This document shows, piece after piece, positions 33,454 through 41,822 of a stretch of 64,000 bases of DNA. A program made the position numbers and the translations under genes. Under the pieces are notes generated by a model. That model did no database searches and had not been told where the DNA came from. It saw nothing but the letters and a program-made list of their open reading frames with translations. The stretch spans positions 1-64,000 of the forward strand of contig CAYNHF010000033.1 in assembly GCA_964397045.1 (NCBI GenBank), given 5' to 3'. Every line of letters begins with the position of its first letter. Within the stretch, counting starts at the first letter, position 1. The DNA is from CAYNHF01 sp964397045. GTDB taxonomy: Bacteria; Actinomycetota; Acidimicrobiia; Spongiisociales; UBA5794.

Positions 33454-35082
33454 TCACACCTCGATCAGAACCGGGAACACCACCGGGCGGCGATTGAGCT
33501 CGCGCTTGACCGCGCGGCCTGCCGAACTCCGGATCTTGCGGCGCACCGTGTCGAGATCGGCCGGAAGCCCGAGTGACTCAAGGCCCTCGGTGACCTTGCC
33601 GGCGACTGCGGCGTGCAGTGCGTCCGGTTCATCGCTGACTCCCCTGCTGCCGACCTCGGGTCCGAAGACGATCTCGCCACTCGCCACGTCGAACCCCACC
33701 GTGACGATCAGCACCCCGTCATCGGCGAGATGCCTGCGGTCTCGCAGCACCTCCTCGACATCACCGATCCCGAGCCCATCGAGGTAGACATACCCGGCGG
33801 CGAAGGCGGACCGTTCGACTTCGAGCTTGCCGTTGTCGAGCACCACGCGATCACCATCCTGCAGAATGTGCACCTCGGGCACGCCCTGCTCCCGTGCGAT
33901 GGCAGCATTCGCCGCCAGATGGCGGTGTTCCCCGTGGACCGGAACAAAAGCCTTCGGCTCGACGACGTTGATAAAGGTCCGGAGCTCATCACTCGAGGCG
34001 TGCCCCGACACGTGCACCGGGGCATTACGACCGTGATAAACGGCCACCCCCTGTCGCGTTAGGTTGTTGATGACCCGACCGACCGCCGTCTCGTTCCCCG
34101 GAATGGGAGTCGCGGACAGGATCACGGTGTCGGAAGGATCGAGTGTCAGCGACCGGTGGCTGCCGGAGGCCATCAGCGACAGCGCGGCAAACGGTTCACC
34201 CTGGCTCCCGGTGCAAATGACCGCGGTCTCCTCAGGCGGAAGATCGACCAACTCATCCAATTCAACGACTTTGTCTGCAGGCACTTTCAGCAGGTCGAGT
34301 TCGCTGGCGATCTCGGTGTTGCGCAACATCGAGCGCCCTAGGAAAGCGAACTTCCGACCCGAAGCTACAACTGCATCTACGGCCTGTTGCACCCGATGCA
34401 CATGGCTGGCGAAACAGGCCATGATCACCCGACCCTCTGCAGCAGCCACCAGATCGGCGAGTGGCGGACCGACCGAGGACTCAGAAGGCACGAATCCGGT
34501 GCGTTCCGCGTTGGTCGAATCGCACATCAACAGCCGCACCCCACGCCTGGCAAAGCCGGCAAAGGTTCCGAGGTCGGTCGGCTTGCCGTCGATCGGGGTC
34601 GGGTCGAGTTTGAAGTCACCGGAGTGCAGCACCATGCCCTCCGGGGTATCGAAGGCGACGCCAGTTGCCTGCGGCACAGAGTGGGCCACGTGCACGAGCG
34701 CGAATCTGAAAGGGCCGCTCTCTACCCACTCGCGCGGTTCGACGGCGTGGATATCGGGCGTGATGCCCAGTTCCTCGACGCGGGATCGGGCGAATCGCAC
34801 CGTGAGTGGTGTTCCGTAGACCGGCACGTTCACCTCGCGTAGGAAGTACGCGAGCGCGCCCACGTGATCCTCGTGGCCGTGGGTCAACACGACGCACTGC
34901 ACATCGTCTGCTCGCTCGACCACAGAAGAAAAGTCCGGAAGGACGAGATCGACCCCCAGCATGTCCTCTTCGGGAAACATCAGGCCACAGTCAATGAGCG
35001 CGATCTTGCCGTCGATCTCGATGGTGGCGCAGTTACGGCCGATTTCTCCCAGGCCGCCAAGGAAGCCGACTGCGACGGTCAT
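33454..35082 (-). CDS. rnj: ribonuclease J
   Basis: This encodes 542 residues. It is a metallo-beta-lactamase/beta-CASP nuclease with both endo- and 5'-3' exoribonuclease activity in mRNA decay and rRNA maturation. Metal ligands are in LTHGHEDH (H68, H70, D72, H73), with HSGDFKLD and the beta-CASP histidine in VHVSGHAS, plus PVHGEHRHL. The start overlaps the dapA stop by 4 bases (ATGA). The dapA-rnj-ftsK order is a conserved actinobacterial arrangement. Confidence 0.96.
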   Translation of the reverse strand: MTVAVGFLGGLGEIGRNCATIEIDGKIALIDCGLMFPEEDMLGVDLVLPDFSSVVERADDVQCVVLTHGHEDHVGALAYFLREVNVPVYGTPLTVRFARSRVEELGITPDIHAVEPREWVESGPFRFALVHVAHSVPQATGVAFDTPEGMVLHSGDFKLDPTPIDGKPTDLGTFAGFARRGVRLLMCDSTNAERTGFVPSESSVGPPLADLVAAAEGRVIMACFASHVHRVQQAVDAVVASGRKFAFLGRSMLRNTEIASELDLLKVPADKVVELDELVDLPPEETAVICTGSQGEPFAALSLMASGSHRSLTLDPSDTVILSATPIPGNETAVGRVINNLTRQGVAVYHGRNAPVHVSGHASSDELRTFINVVEPKAFVPVHGEHRHLAANAAIAREQGVPEVHILQDGDRVVLDNGKLEVERSAFAAGYVYLDGLGIGDVEEVLRDRRHLADDGVLIVTVGFDVASGEIVFGPEVGSRGVSDEPDALHAAVAGKVTEGLESLGLPADLDTVRRKIRSSAGRAVKRELNRRPVVFPVLIEV

Positions 35083-35975
35083 TGGGTTCGAACGGCTCCG
35101 ACCGCCTGCTCGATGGCGGCGAGGGTTTCGTTGGAGGCCGGAATCAGCGGCAATCTCGGATCACCGACCGGACCCCACAACGCGTTCATTCCGGCTTTGA
35201 GTGGCATCGGGTTTGGTTCGAGGAAGAGCGCGCTGAAGAGCGGCTGCAGCTCGTCATCCAGTCTGGTCGCCTCTGCGGCGTCTCCGGCCGCGGCCGCCTC
35301 CACCAACTGCCGAATTCGGGGACCGGCAATGTGTGACGCCACGGATACGACTCCGACGCCGCCTGCCTCGACGACCTGACGGGTCATGCCGTCAGACCCG
35401 GCGTACACCGCGAAATCGTCGGGTACCTCTGCCAGTTCGCGCTGGGTGTACTCGATGTCGTCGACGGCGTCCTTTACCGCCACGATTCGTGGATGAGCCG
35501 CCAGGCGCACCAGGGTGCCGACATGAATCAGCCGGGCGGTGCGTCCCGGGATGTTGTAGAGCATCACGGGAACTTCCGATGCGTCCGCGATGGCAACGAA
35601 GTGCCTGAACAGGCCCTCCTGCGGAGGCTTCGAGTAATAGGGGGTGACCGCAAGCACACTGTCGACGCCGACGGCGACCGCTTCGCGGGTCAGTTCCACC
35701 GACTCTTTGGTGTCGTAGGTGCCGGTGCCTGCAATCACTTGCATCTTTCCGCCCACGGCTTCGACCGCCGTCTTGTAGAGCGAGAGCTTCTCAACCACGG
35801 ACAGCGTGGGTGACTCGCCGGTGGTCCCCGATACGAGCACGCCGTCGCTGCCATTCTCCGCAAGGAACTTGAGCAACCGCCAGAATGCTTCGTAGTCCAC
35901 AGCTCCGTCTTCAGTGAAGGGAGTCAGGACTGCGGTGACGACCGGGCCAAATGGGGGGTTGGTACGTTCGGTCAT
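35079..35975 (-). CDS. dapA: 4-hydroxy-tetrahydrodipicolinate synthase
   Basis: This encodes 298 residues. It condenses pyruvate with aspartate semialdehyde in the diaminopimelate/lysine pathway. The Schiff-base lysine is K168 (VAVKDAV), the catalytic tyrosine Y140 (VMLYNIPGRT), and the SGTTGE motif is at 49-54. The ATG at 35975 is chosen because the protein then starts just before GPVVTAVLTPF. dapB and dapF are also in the window but in other operons. Confidence 0.97.
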   Translation of the reverse strand: MTERTNPPFGPVVTAVLTPFTEDGAVDYEAFWRLLKFLAENGSDGVLVSGTTGESPTLSVVEKLSLYKTAVEAVGGKMQVIAGTGTYDTKESVELTREAVAVGVDSVLAVTPYYSKPPQEGLFRHFVAIADASEVPVMLYNIPGRTARLIHVGTLVRLAAHPRIVAVKDAVDDIEYTQRELAEVPDDFAVYAGSDGMTRQVVEAGGVGVVSVASHIAGPRIRQLVEAAAAGDAAEATRLDDELQPLFSALFLEPNPMPLKAGMNALWGPVGDPRLPLIPASNETLAAIEQAVGAVRTQ

Positions 35976-36026
35976 GCTCGCGACGGTAGCACCTGATGAG
36001 CACGACCCAGGTTCGCACCCACCCCT

Positions 36027-36076
36027 CGTTCTTGCGTACCCCTGAGGCCGATATCCCATCTCATTACGCAAGAACG
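36027..36076. repeat. palindromic intergenic repeat, copy 2
   Basis: CGTTCTTGCGTA and TACGCAAGAACG are perfect 12-bp inverted arms with a 26-base loop. It lies between the divergent dapA and thioredoxin-like genes. The arms and the flanking GGGAAGGGTCC are closely similar to the copy at 27394-27445, so this is a dispersed REP-like element rather than a simple terminator. Confidence 0.65.
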
Positions 36077-36159
36077 GGAAGGGTCCACTCGTGGTGTGGC
36101 GCAGCTATTCTCCCCCTGTAACCAAGGTAGGTGCCTCTTTGGAAGAACCGCTCCATCAC

Positions 36160-36984
36160 ATGAGCAACGTCGACACCCAGGATTTCCCGGTCGCCGTGCT
36201 GCAACGCAGCCGTGAAGTCCCGGTGGTCGTCGACTTCTGGGCCGAATGGTGCGGACCCTGCAAGATGCTGTCCCCCGTGCTCGAGAAGCTCGCCGCCGAA
36301 GGAGAAGGGGCCTGGGAGCTCGTCAAGGTTGACGTCGATGCGAACCAGGACCTGTCCGTGCAGTTCGGGGTGCAAGGGATTCCAAACGTCATCGCATTTC
36401 GCGACGGCGTTCCGATCGATCAGTTCACCGGCGCCCTCCCCGAGCCGGCAGTGCGGAGCTGGCTAGAGGGAATCCTGCCGAGTGAGTGGGACGCGATGGT
36501 CGAGGACGCCCGCGACGCCATGCTCGAAGGCGACTTCGTTCGCGCAGAGCAACAGCTCCGCGCGGTGCTCGACGCCGTACCCGACCACCAGGAAGCCGGA
36601 ACTTCGTTGGCGGCGATGCTGATCTCATCCGGCGAAACGGAAGAGGCGCTGATCGTGCTCGGCCGGCTCTCACCGACTCCAGAGGTCGAGCGGCTGCAAT
36701 CGGCGGCGCGTATCAGTTCGACACAAGGTGATGATGTTTCCGAGCTCGAAGCAGACCTCGATGCGGATCCGGGGAACGACACCGCCAGGCTCGCCCTCGC
36801 CAAGGCCCTGGCAGGCAAAGCTGAGTACGAACCGGCGTTCGACCTCCTGCTGACGGTGGTGCGCAACCGTGGCGAGGAAAGCAACGATGCCCGCCTCGCC
36901 ATGATCGACATCTTCGGGGTGCTCGGAGACGACCACCCGCTCACCGTGCTGTATCGGCGTCAACTCGCCAACTCGCTGTACTGA
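36160..36984 (+). CDS. thioredoxin-TPR protein (YbbN/CnoX-like)
   Basis: This encodes 274 residues. A thioredoxin domain with an intact redox motif WCGPC (30-34) and cis-proline in GIPNV is followed by about 150 residues of TPR-like helices (EDARDAMLEGDFVRAEQQLRAVL and later repeats). This is the YbbN/CnoX layout, a chaperone-like holdase that cooperates with chaperonin and DnaK under oxidative stress in other bacteria; E. coli YbbN lacks the CxxC, but this one keeps it. The start is uncertain between this ATG and a TTG at 36142 with AAGGTAGG upstream. Confidence 0.88.
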   Translation: MSNVDTQDFPVAVLQRSREVPVVVDFWAEWCGPCKMLSPVLEKLAAEGEGAWELVKVDVDANQDLSVQFGVQGIPNVIAFRDGVPIDQFTGALPEPAVRSWLEGILPSEWDAMVEDARDAMLEGDFVRAEQQLRAVLDAVPDHQEAGTSLAAMLISSGETEEALIVLGRLSPTPEVERLQSAARISSTQGDDVSELEADLDADPGNDTARLALAKALAGKAEYEPAFDLLLTVVRNRGEESNDARLAMIDIFGVLGDDHPLTVLYRRQLANSLY

Positions 36985-37077
36985 CCACGGCCTCGAGCTG
37001 GGTGCCCGCAACCGCAACTGGTCGCTTCCCCCGGAACCGTCCACCCCGATGCAGCGACGGACTAGCAGATGGGAGCC

Positions 37078-38202
37078 TCAGCCCTCTCTCAACTGGGTCT
37101 CGAACTCGACGGTCATGACCATCATCATGGTTACCGGGCCATCGGTATCGGGCAATCCGCCGAATCCCATCCCGAAACCCAGGTCGCTGGATCCGACATG
37201 GCGGCGAACCAGCCTGGTCTCAGGATCGAACCATGCGGTCGTCGTTGCCTGCGACGGATCAACGGTCATGTCGATATCGAAGAACGCCATGAAGGCTTCT
37301 TCCTCCTCGGTCAGTTCCTCTTCAGTGAGATCGAGATCGCCGAACGAGAACGCCCCACCCGAGGTCTCGACGACCGTCTCGATCAGGAATACCGCGTGCC
37401 CGTCGATTTCGTCCTCTCCGGTCACCGTGCTGGTAGCGGTTGTCGTGAACTCGCTTCCGGGAGTGAACTCCTCGGTGTGTGTCGCCGACCACGTGTCGCC
37501 GACTGCCAGCGCTCCTGCCGGAACAGACGGTCCCCACAGCTGCTGGTTGCCGAGGCCCGCCCCATTGCCGCCGAAAGCATCGAGGGCACTCCCGGCGTCG
37601 CCGCCTGCCCCGCCGCCGACGACGGAACCGTCTGCAGTCACGATGAACTCAACCGGCGGTCCGAACAGCTCATCCGTATCGCCGAGGTAACTCTCGACGT
37701 CGGTGATGTCCTCGAGTCCGAGGGTCTCCCCGTCTGCGGTGACGCTGAATGCGGTCAGTTCGGCGACCTCGATGCTCTGGGTGACCAGGAACGTGTCGGG
37801 GTCTGCACCTTCGGCTACGTCGAATCGCACGGTGATGGCGGCCTCGAACTCAGTAGCGACTGGACCGCTCGGTGCGTCCGGCTCGCCTTCAAGCCCTTCG
37901 AACTCCACATCCATCGCCATACCCATCGAGCCCTCGAAGAAGACCGAGGTTCCCGGCACCAGCAGATACGCCAGTCCCGAGGTATCGACGGGTGCTCCCG
38001 TGGTCGAGGTCGCAGGCGCGGCAGTCGTCGGCGGGGCCGAGGTTGTCGTGGTGGTGACGACGGCTGTCGTCGTGGTGGTCTGCGGTGCCGCGGTCGTTGC
38101 CGTGGTCTCGACCCCGGCTTCCTGGCCGGGATCGGCTCCGCAGGCCGCGGCCAACAGGCTGATCGCCATCACGACACCAATCAGGGCGCGCTTACTGCTC
38201 AT
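37078..38202 (-). CDS. lipoprotein with threonine-rich linker
   Basis: This encodes 374 residues. It has a lipoprotein signal with lipobox LAAAC (Cys21), then a low-complexity linker of threonine, alanine and proline (about 34-75) as seen in proteins crossing the wall layer. A beta-rich acidic domain follows, repeating TxTVTGEDEIDGHAVFLIETVVE-like strands. No enzyme motif is visible. It lies 80 bases after dapB on the same strand and may be its operon partner. Confidence 0.8.
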   Translation of the reverse strand: MSSKRALIGVVMAISLLAAACGADPGQEAGVETTATTAAPQTTTTTAVVTTTTTSAPPTTAAPATSTTGAPVDTSGLAYLLVPGTSVFFEGSMGMAMDVEFEGLEGEPDAPSGPVATEFEAAITVRFDVAEGADPDTFLVTQSIEVAELTAFSVTADGETLGLEDITDVESYLGDTDELFGPPVEFIVTADGSVVGGGAGGDAGSALDAFGGNGAGLGNQQLWGPSVPAGALAVGDTWSATHTEEFTPGSEFTTTATSTVTGEDEIDGHAVFLIETVVETSGGAFSFGDLDLTEEELTEEEEAFMAFFDIDMTVDPSQATTTAWFDPETRLVRRHVGSSDLGFGMGFGGLPDTDGPVTMMMVMTVEFETQLREG

Positions 38203-38282
38203 GCGAGACTCTCCCGGAATGGACGAGCGTACGTGAGTACATCGGCGCCTTGCTCACGGGACTGAACCGTTGGTGCACCGTC

Positions 38283-39041
38283 TCAGATCCCAAGCAGGGG
38301 AGCCAGGCCGACCGTGATCGGTGCCTCGAGTTGGGCGACGGAACGAATCCCGAGCAGCACCCCAGGCATGAACGATTTGCGGTCGGTGGTGTCGTGTCGG
38401 ATCGTCAGGGTCTCGCCCTCTCCGCCAAACATGACCGCCTGGTGGGCCACCAGGCCTGGGAGACGGACAGCATGTACCGGAATCGACGCAACGGCGGCAC
38501 CGCGGGCTCCCGCAATCAGCTCGTTCGAGTCGGTGTGACGCTGTTGCGTCATGGATGCAGCGACTGCCTCTGCAGTGGCGAGCGCGGTACCCGAGGGAGC
38601 ATCGGCCTTGCGGTCGTGGTGGAGTTCAATCACCTCTGCCGCCGCGAAATGAGGCGCCGCCAACTCGCTCAATCGCATCATCACCACTGCCCCTATGGAG
38701 AAGTTCGGGACCACCAAAACGTTGGGCGGACCGTCTGGCCACAGTGCGTCGAGCTCCGCCAGTCGAACCCCATCAAACCCCGACGTACCGACCACCGCGG
38801 AAGCGCCTGTGGCGCGCCAAAGCGCCAGGTTGCTCATGACGACGTCTGGTCGGGTGAACTCGACGACTACGTCGCATCCACCGACCACATCCGGATCCGT
38901 AGCAACCTCCAGCCCGCCGACCGCGGTGCCACCGAAAGGGTCGTACAGGGCGCACAGGTCAAGGTCGCTGGCGGCATCGACCGTCTCGGCTGCCAGCCGG
39001 CCCATGCGGCCACCTGCGCCCGACACGGCAACTGAGATCAC
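38283..39041 (-). CDS. dapB: 4-hydroxy-tetrahydrodipicolinate reductase
   Basis: This encodes 252 residues. It reduces the DapA product with NAD(P)H. The Rossmann motif GAGGRMG is at 8-14. The substrate loop with catalytic H141-H142 and K145 is in ELHHDRKADAPSGTA, and PNFSIG precedes it. The start overlaps the stop of the M16 peptidase gene (ATGA), so the two are co-translated. Confidence 0.97.
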   Translation of the reverse strand: MISVAVSGAGGRMGRLAAETVDAASDLDLCALYDPFGGTAVGGLEVATDPDVVGGCDVVVEFTRPDVVMSNLALWRATGASAVVGTSGFDGVRLAELDALWPDGPPNVLVVPNFSIGAVVMMRLSELAAPHFAAAEVIELHHDRKADAPSGTALATAEAVAASMTQQRHTDSNELIAGARGAAVASIPVHAVRLPGLVAHQAVMFGGEGETLTIRHDTTDRKSFMPGVLLGIRSVAQLEAPITVGLAPLLGI

Positions 39042-40288
39042 GTCACGAACTCTTTGAGATCTGCCGCACGAAACGGTCCCACCGCGCCGAGCACATAGGG
39101 GGCTGCATAGACGTCCTGCGCCACGCTCAGCGCGTCCGCCGCCGTCACTGCTTCGATCTTCTCCACCACCTGTTCCACCGAAAGGTGTTCTAGATCGATC
39201 AATTCGTTGCGGCCCAGACGATTCATCCGGCTGCCGGTGTCTTCCAGCGACAACGCCAAGCTTCCCTTCACATGGCCCTTGGCCCGATCGAGTTCTTCTG
39301 CGCTCAGGCCGTCCGACATCAACCTGTCGAGCTCGGAGTGCACCAGTCCAAGCACTTCTCCCGTCTGATCCGGCGACGTTCCTACGTAGATGGCGACTGC
39401 GCCGGTTTCGAGAAACGGCATCCGGAAGCTGTGCACGGCATACGCCAGACCCCGGCGTTCTCTGATCTCGCGGAACAAACGCGAAGACATTCCCCCGCCG
39501 AGCACATGATCCACGACCGTGAGCGCCCAGCGTCGATCGTCATCGCGGCGCAGACCGGCGCCACCCACAACGAGATGCGCTTGCTCGGTGTCACGCGTCG
39601 TCACCTGCACGTCGGCCCTGGGGTCGATGATCGATTTCTCCCGGCCCACCGCGGGACCCGACCAGCCTTCCATCGTCGCCGCGATCTGACTCACCAGATC
39701 GGCATGATCCACCCTGCCTGCAGCGGCCACAACCACCGAGTGGGGCGTGTAGCGGCGCTCCCAGTACCCGGCGATGGTGTCCCGCGTCATTGCGTTGATG
39801 CTGTCTCTGGTGCCGAGGATCGGGGGTGCCAGGGGATGCCCTTCCCACATCCCCTCCACGAACATCTCGTGCGCGACGTCGGTCGGGTCATCTTCGTTCA
39901 TGTTGATCTCCTCGAGCACTACGTGGCGCTCAGAGTCGATCTCGTCCTGCCGGAAGGCGGGGCGCTGGACCATCTCGGAGAGAATGTCGATCGCGAGCGG
40001 GAGGTCGGCATCGCGGGTCCGGGCCCAATAACAGGTGTATTCCTTCGAGGTGAAGGCGTTGTGGCGAGCCCCCACTGCGTCGAGCGACTCGCTGATCTCG
40101 TTGGCCGAGAGTCGCTCGGAACCCTTGAAGAGCAAGTGTTCGAGAAAATGGCTGGCGCCGGACTCAACGGGCTCTTCGTCGCGACTTCCGGTGTCGACCC
40201 ACATCCCGATCGAAACCGAATGGACTGAAGGCATGTCTTGGCTGATGATTCGCAACCCGTTTGGCAGGGTCGTGAGGTCGTAGTGCAT
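39038..40288 (-). CDS. M16 family zinc peptidase
   Basis: This encodes 416 residues. It has the inverted zinc motif H47-F-L-E50-H51, with the third ligand in LEEINMNEDDPTD about 75 residues later, and the C-terminal partner domain (GGGMSSRLFREIRERRGLAYAVHS). This is the full two-domain M16B half, like PqqL/YmxG processing proteases. In Gram-positive bacteria such genes often sit beside dapB or dut. The ATG at 40288 gives MHYDLTTLPNGLRII, the family start. Confidence 0.93.
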   Translation of the reverse strand: MHYDLTTLPNGLRIISQDMPSVHSVSIGMWVDTGSRDEEPVESGASHFLEHLLFKGSERLSANEISESLDAVGARHNAFTSKEYTCYWARTRDADLPLAIDILSEMVQRPAFRQDEIDSERHVVLEEINMNEDDPTDVAHEMFVEGMWEGHPLAPPILGTRDSINAMTRDTIAGYWERRYTPHSVVVAAAGRVDHADLVSQIAATMEGWSGPAVGREKSIIDPRADVQVTTRDTEQAHLVVGGAGLRRDDDRRWALTVVDHVLGGGMSSRLFREIRERRGLAYAVHSFRMPFLETGAVAIYVGTSPDQTGEVLGLVHSELDRLMSDGLSAEELDRAKGHVKGSLALSLEDTGSRMNRLGRNELIDLEHLSVEQVVEKIEAVTAADALSVAQDVYAAPYVLGAVGPFRAADLKEFVT

Positions 40289-40403
40289 GGCCGAGATGAT
40301 AGAGCGCCTCGCGACGACGCCTCCCCTGTCGCGTGGGGGCCGGCTGCGGTGGTCTGATGGATTGAGACGACATGTCGGGACGAGTGGATCAGAGGAGGCG
40401 GCA

Positions 40404-41283
40404 ATGACGTCACAACGCAACGTGATCGGGTTAGGAGCCGCCCTCGCGCTCCTGGCTGCAGCGTGCGGTGGAGGCAACCTGGTGGACTTCGACACCGAGG
40501 TGACGATTGGTCCTGCCGAAGTCCAACCGATGAAGTCGAACGCTGCGACGACACCTTCCGAGGCACCCGCTCCCGACGTTGCTCGAGCACAACACTGTTC
40601 GACCGCGAGGTCGATCTGACGTTGCGCCTCCACCCTGGGAGACGATCACGATTCCCACCGAGGACGCCTTCACACTGACCGGAAGGTTCTGAGAGGGTGG
40701 CGACACCGTGGTGATGGTGCAACACGATTTCCACAGTCCGCAGCTGGTGGCGCCCGGCAGCCGCCGCCCAGGAATAGCGATGACGTCTTGCTGTGGAGCG
40801 GCATCGTCCCCGGTAGCGGCCACACCGTGTTGTCGTTCGACTTCGGTGGGCATGGCGAATCTGAGGGCGAAACCAAGGTACGCAACCTCCCGATCAACCT
40901 GAGAGCTGGTGACAACTGGCTGCGGCCCAAGGCTACGAAGAGATCATCCTCGTGAGCTGGGTGGCGTCTGCCTCCGCCGCCGTCGTGGTCGACGGTACAG
41001 ACGATCGGATGAACTACTCGGGCATCGCCTCTTCTCGCCACCGCAGGAAAACCGGGTTGGACGCCTACGAGGCAATCCCGCAGGTCGATACCCCGATGTG
41101 GTTCATCGGGAGCAACCACGGCCAGAAGGCCAGCTGGGCTCGCCGCCTCGAAAAAGGGCGGTCGACTCGTACGGGGTACACGTATTCGAACGGACGCCAA
41201 CCGGCCTTCAATTCCTCGACGTGCTCGGCCCCGAACTTTCCGGCAGAATCCTCAACTTCATCGACGCGGCGGCCGCGACGTAG
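40404..41283 (+). pseudogene. decayed alpha/beta-hydrolase lipoprotein
   Basis: An intact beginning (ATG 40404, AGAGGAGG upstream, lipobox LAAAC) is followed by hydrolase sequence scattered over all three frames. In order these are FDREVDLTLRLHP, TITIPTEDAFTLTGRF, a TGA stop, DTVVMVQHDFHSPQL, SFDFGGHGESEGETKVRN, GYEEIILV, DTPMWFIGSNHG and LDVLGPELSGRILNFIDAAAAT ending at 41283. At least six frameshifts and one stop are needed to read it, so it is a true pseudogene of an alpha/beta-hydrolase (dienelactone hydrolase-like). Confidence 0.85.
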
Positions 41284-41337
41284 GCGCACTCGGCGCGGTC
41301 GAGGAGACTGAAACGACGCAGCGAACCCACCGCCAAC

Positions 41338-41760
41338 TCATTCCGCCTCGGGTTTGCGTCGCAGCTGCTTGGTGCGTCCCCGCGCCTTCTTGTCTTCCAC
41401 TCGCCTCCGTCTGGCGGACCGCGAGGGTCGGGTGTCGACCCTGGGTTCCTCCACAACCAGCGCATCCGCCAGCAGTCGCGCCAGGCGCCCGCGGGCAACC
41501 TCCCGGTTGCGGGCCTGGGATCTGGTGTCATCAGCGGAAACCGTCACCACCCCGCCTCGCGCCCGGGGAGCCAACCGCTCGAGAATCTGTGCCTTCTGCG
41601 TTTGGTCGAGCGCTCGCGATCCGGCCGCGTCGAACGACAGCTCGGCTCGGGTCGCCGACTTGTTGGCGTGTTGGCCGCCCGGACCACCCGAGGGGCTGAA
41701 ACGCCACGCGAGCTCATCCTCGGGAATAGTGACGTCTGCGGTCACGGCGAGATCTGACAT
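41338..41760 (-). CDS. arfB: peptidyl-tRNA hydrolase ArfB (ribosome rescue)
   Basis: This encodes 140 residues. It contains the release-factor GGQ motif in SGGPGGQHANKSATRAEL and a basic C-terminal tail (RPSRSARRRRVEDKKARGRTKQLRRK) that enters the empty mRNA channel of stalled ribosomes. It frees peptides on ribosomes lacking a stop codon. The length fits ArfB/YaeJ. The ATG at 41760 is used; a GTG at 41778 is also possible. Confidence 0.93.
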   Translation of the reverse strand: MSDLAVTADVTIPEDELAWRFSPSGGPGGQHANKSATRAELSFDAAGSRALDQTQKAQILERLAPRARGGVVTVSADDTRSQARNREVARGRLARLLADALVVEEPRVDTRPSRSARRRRVEDKKARGRTKQLRRKPEAE

Positions 41761-41822
41761 GCTTCCAGCGTAGGTCACGGGGCGGCCTGCGAGACGACCG
41801 CAGTGTGGGAGAATCGACGGTT

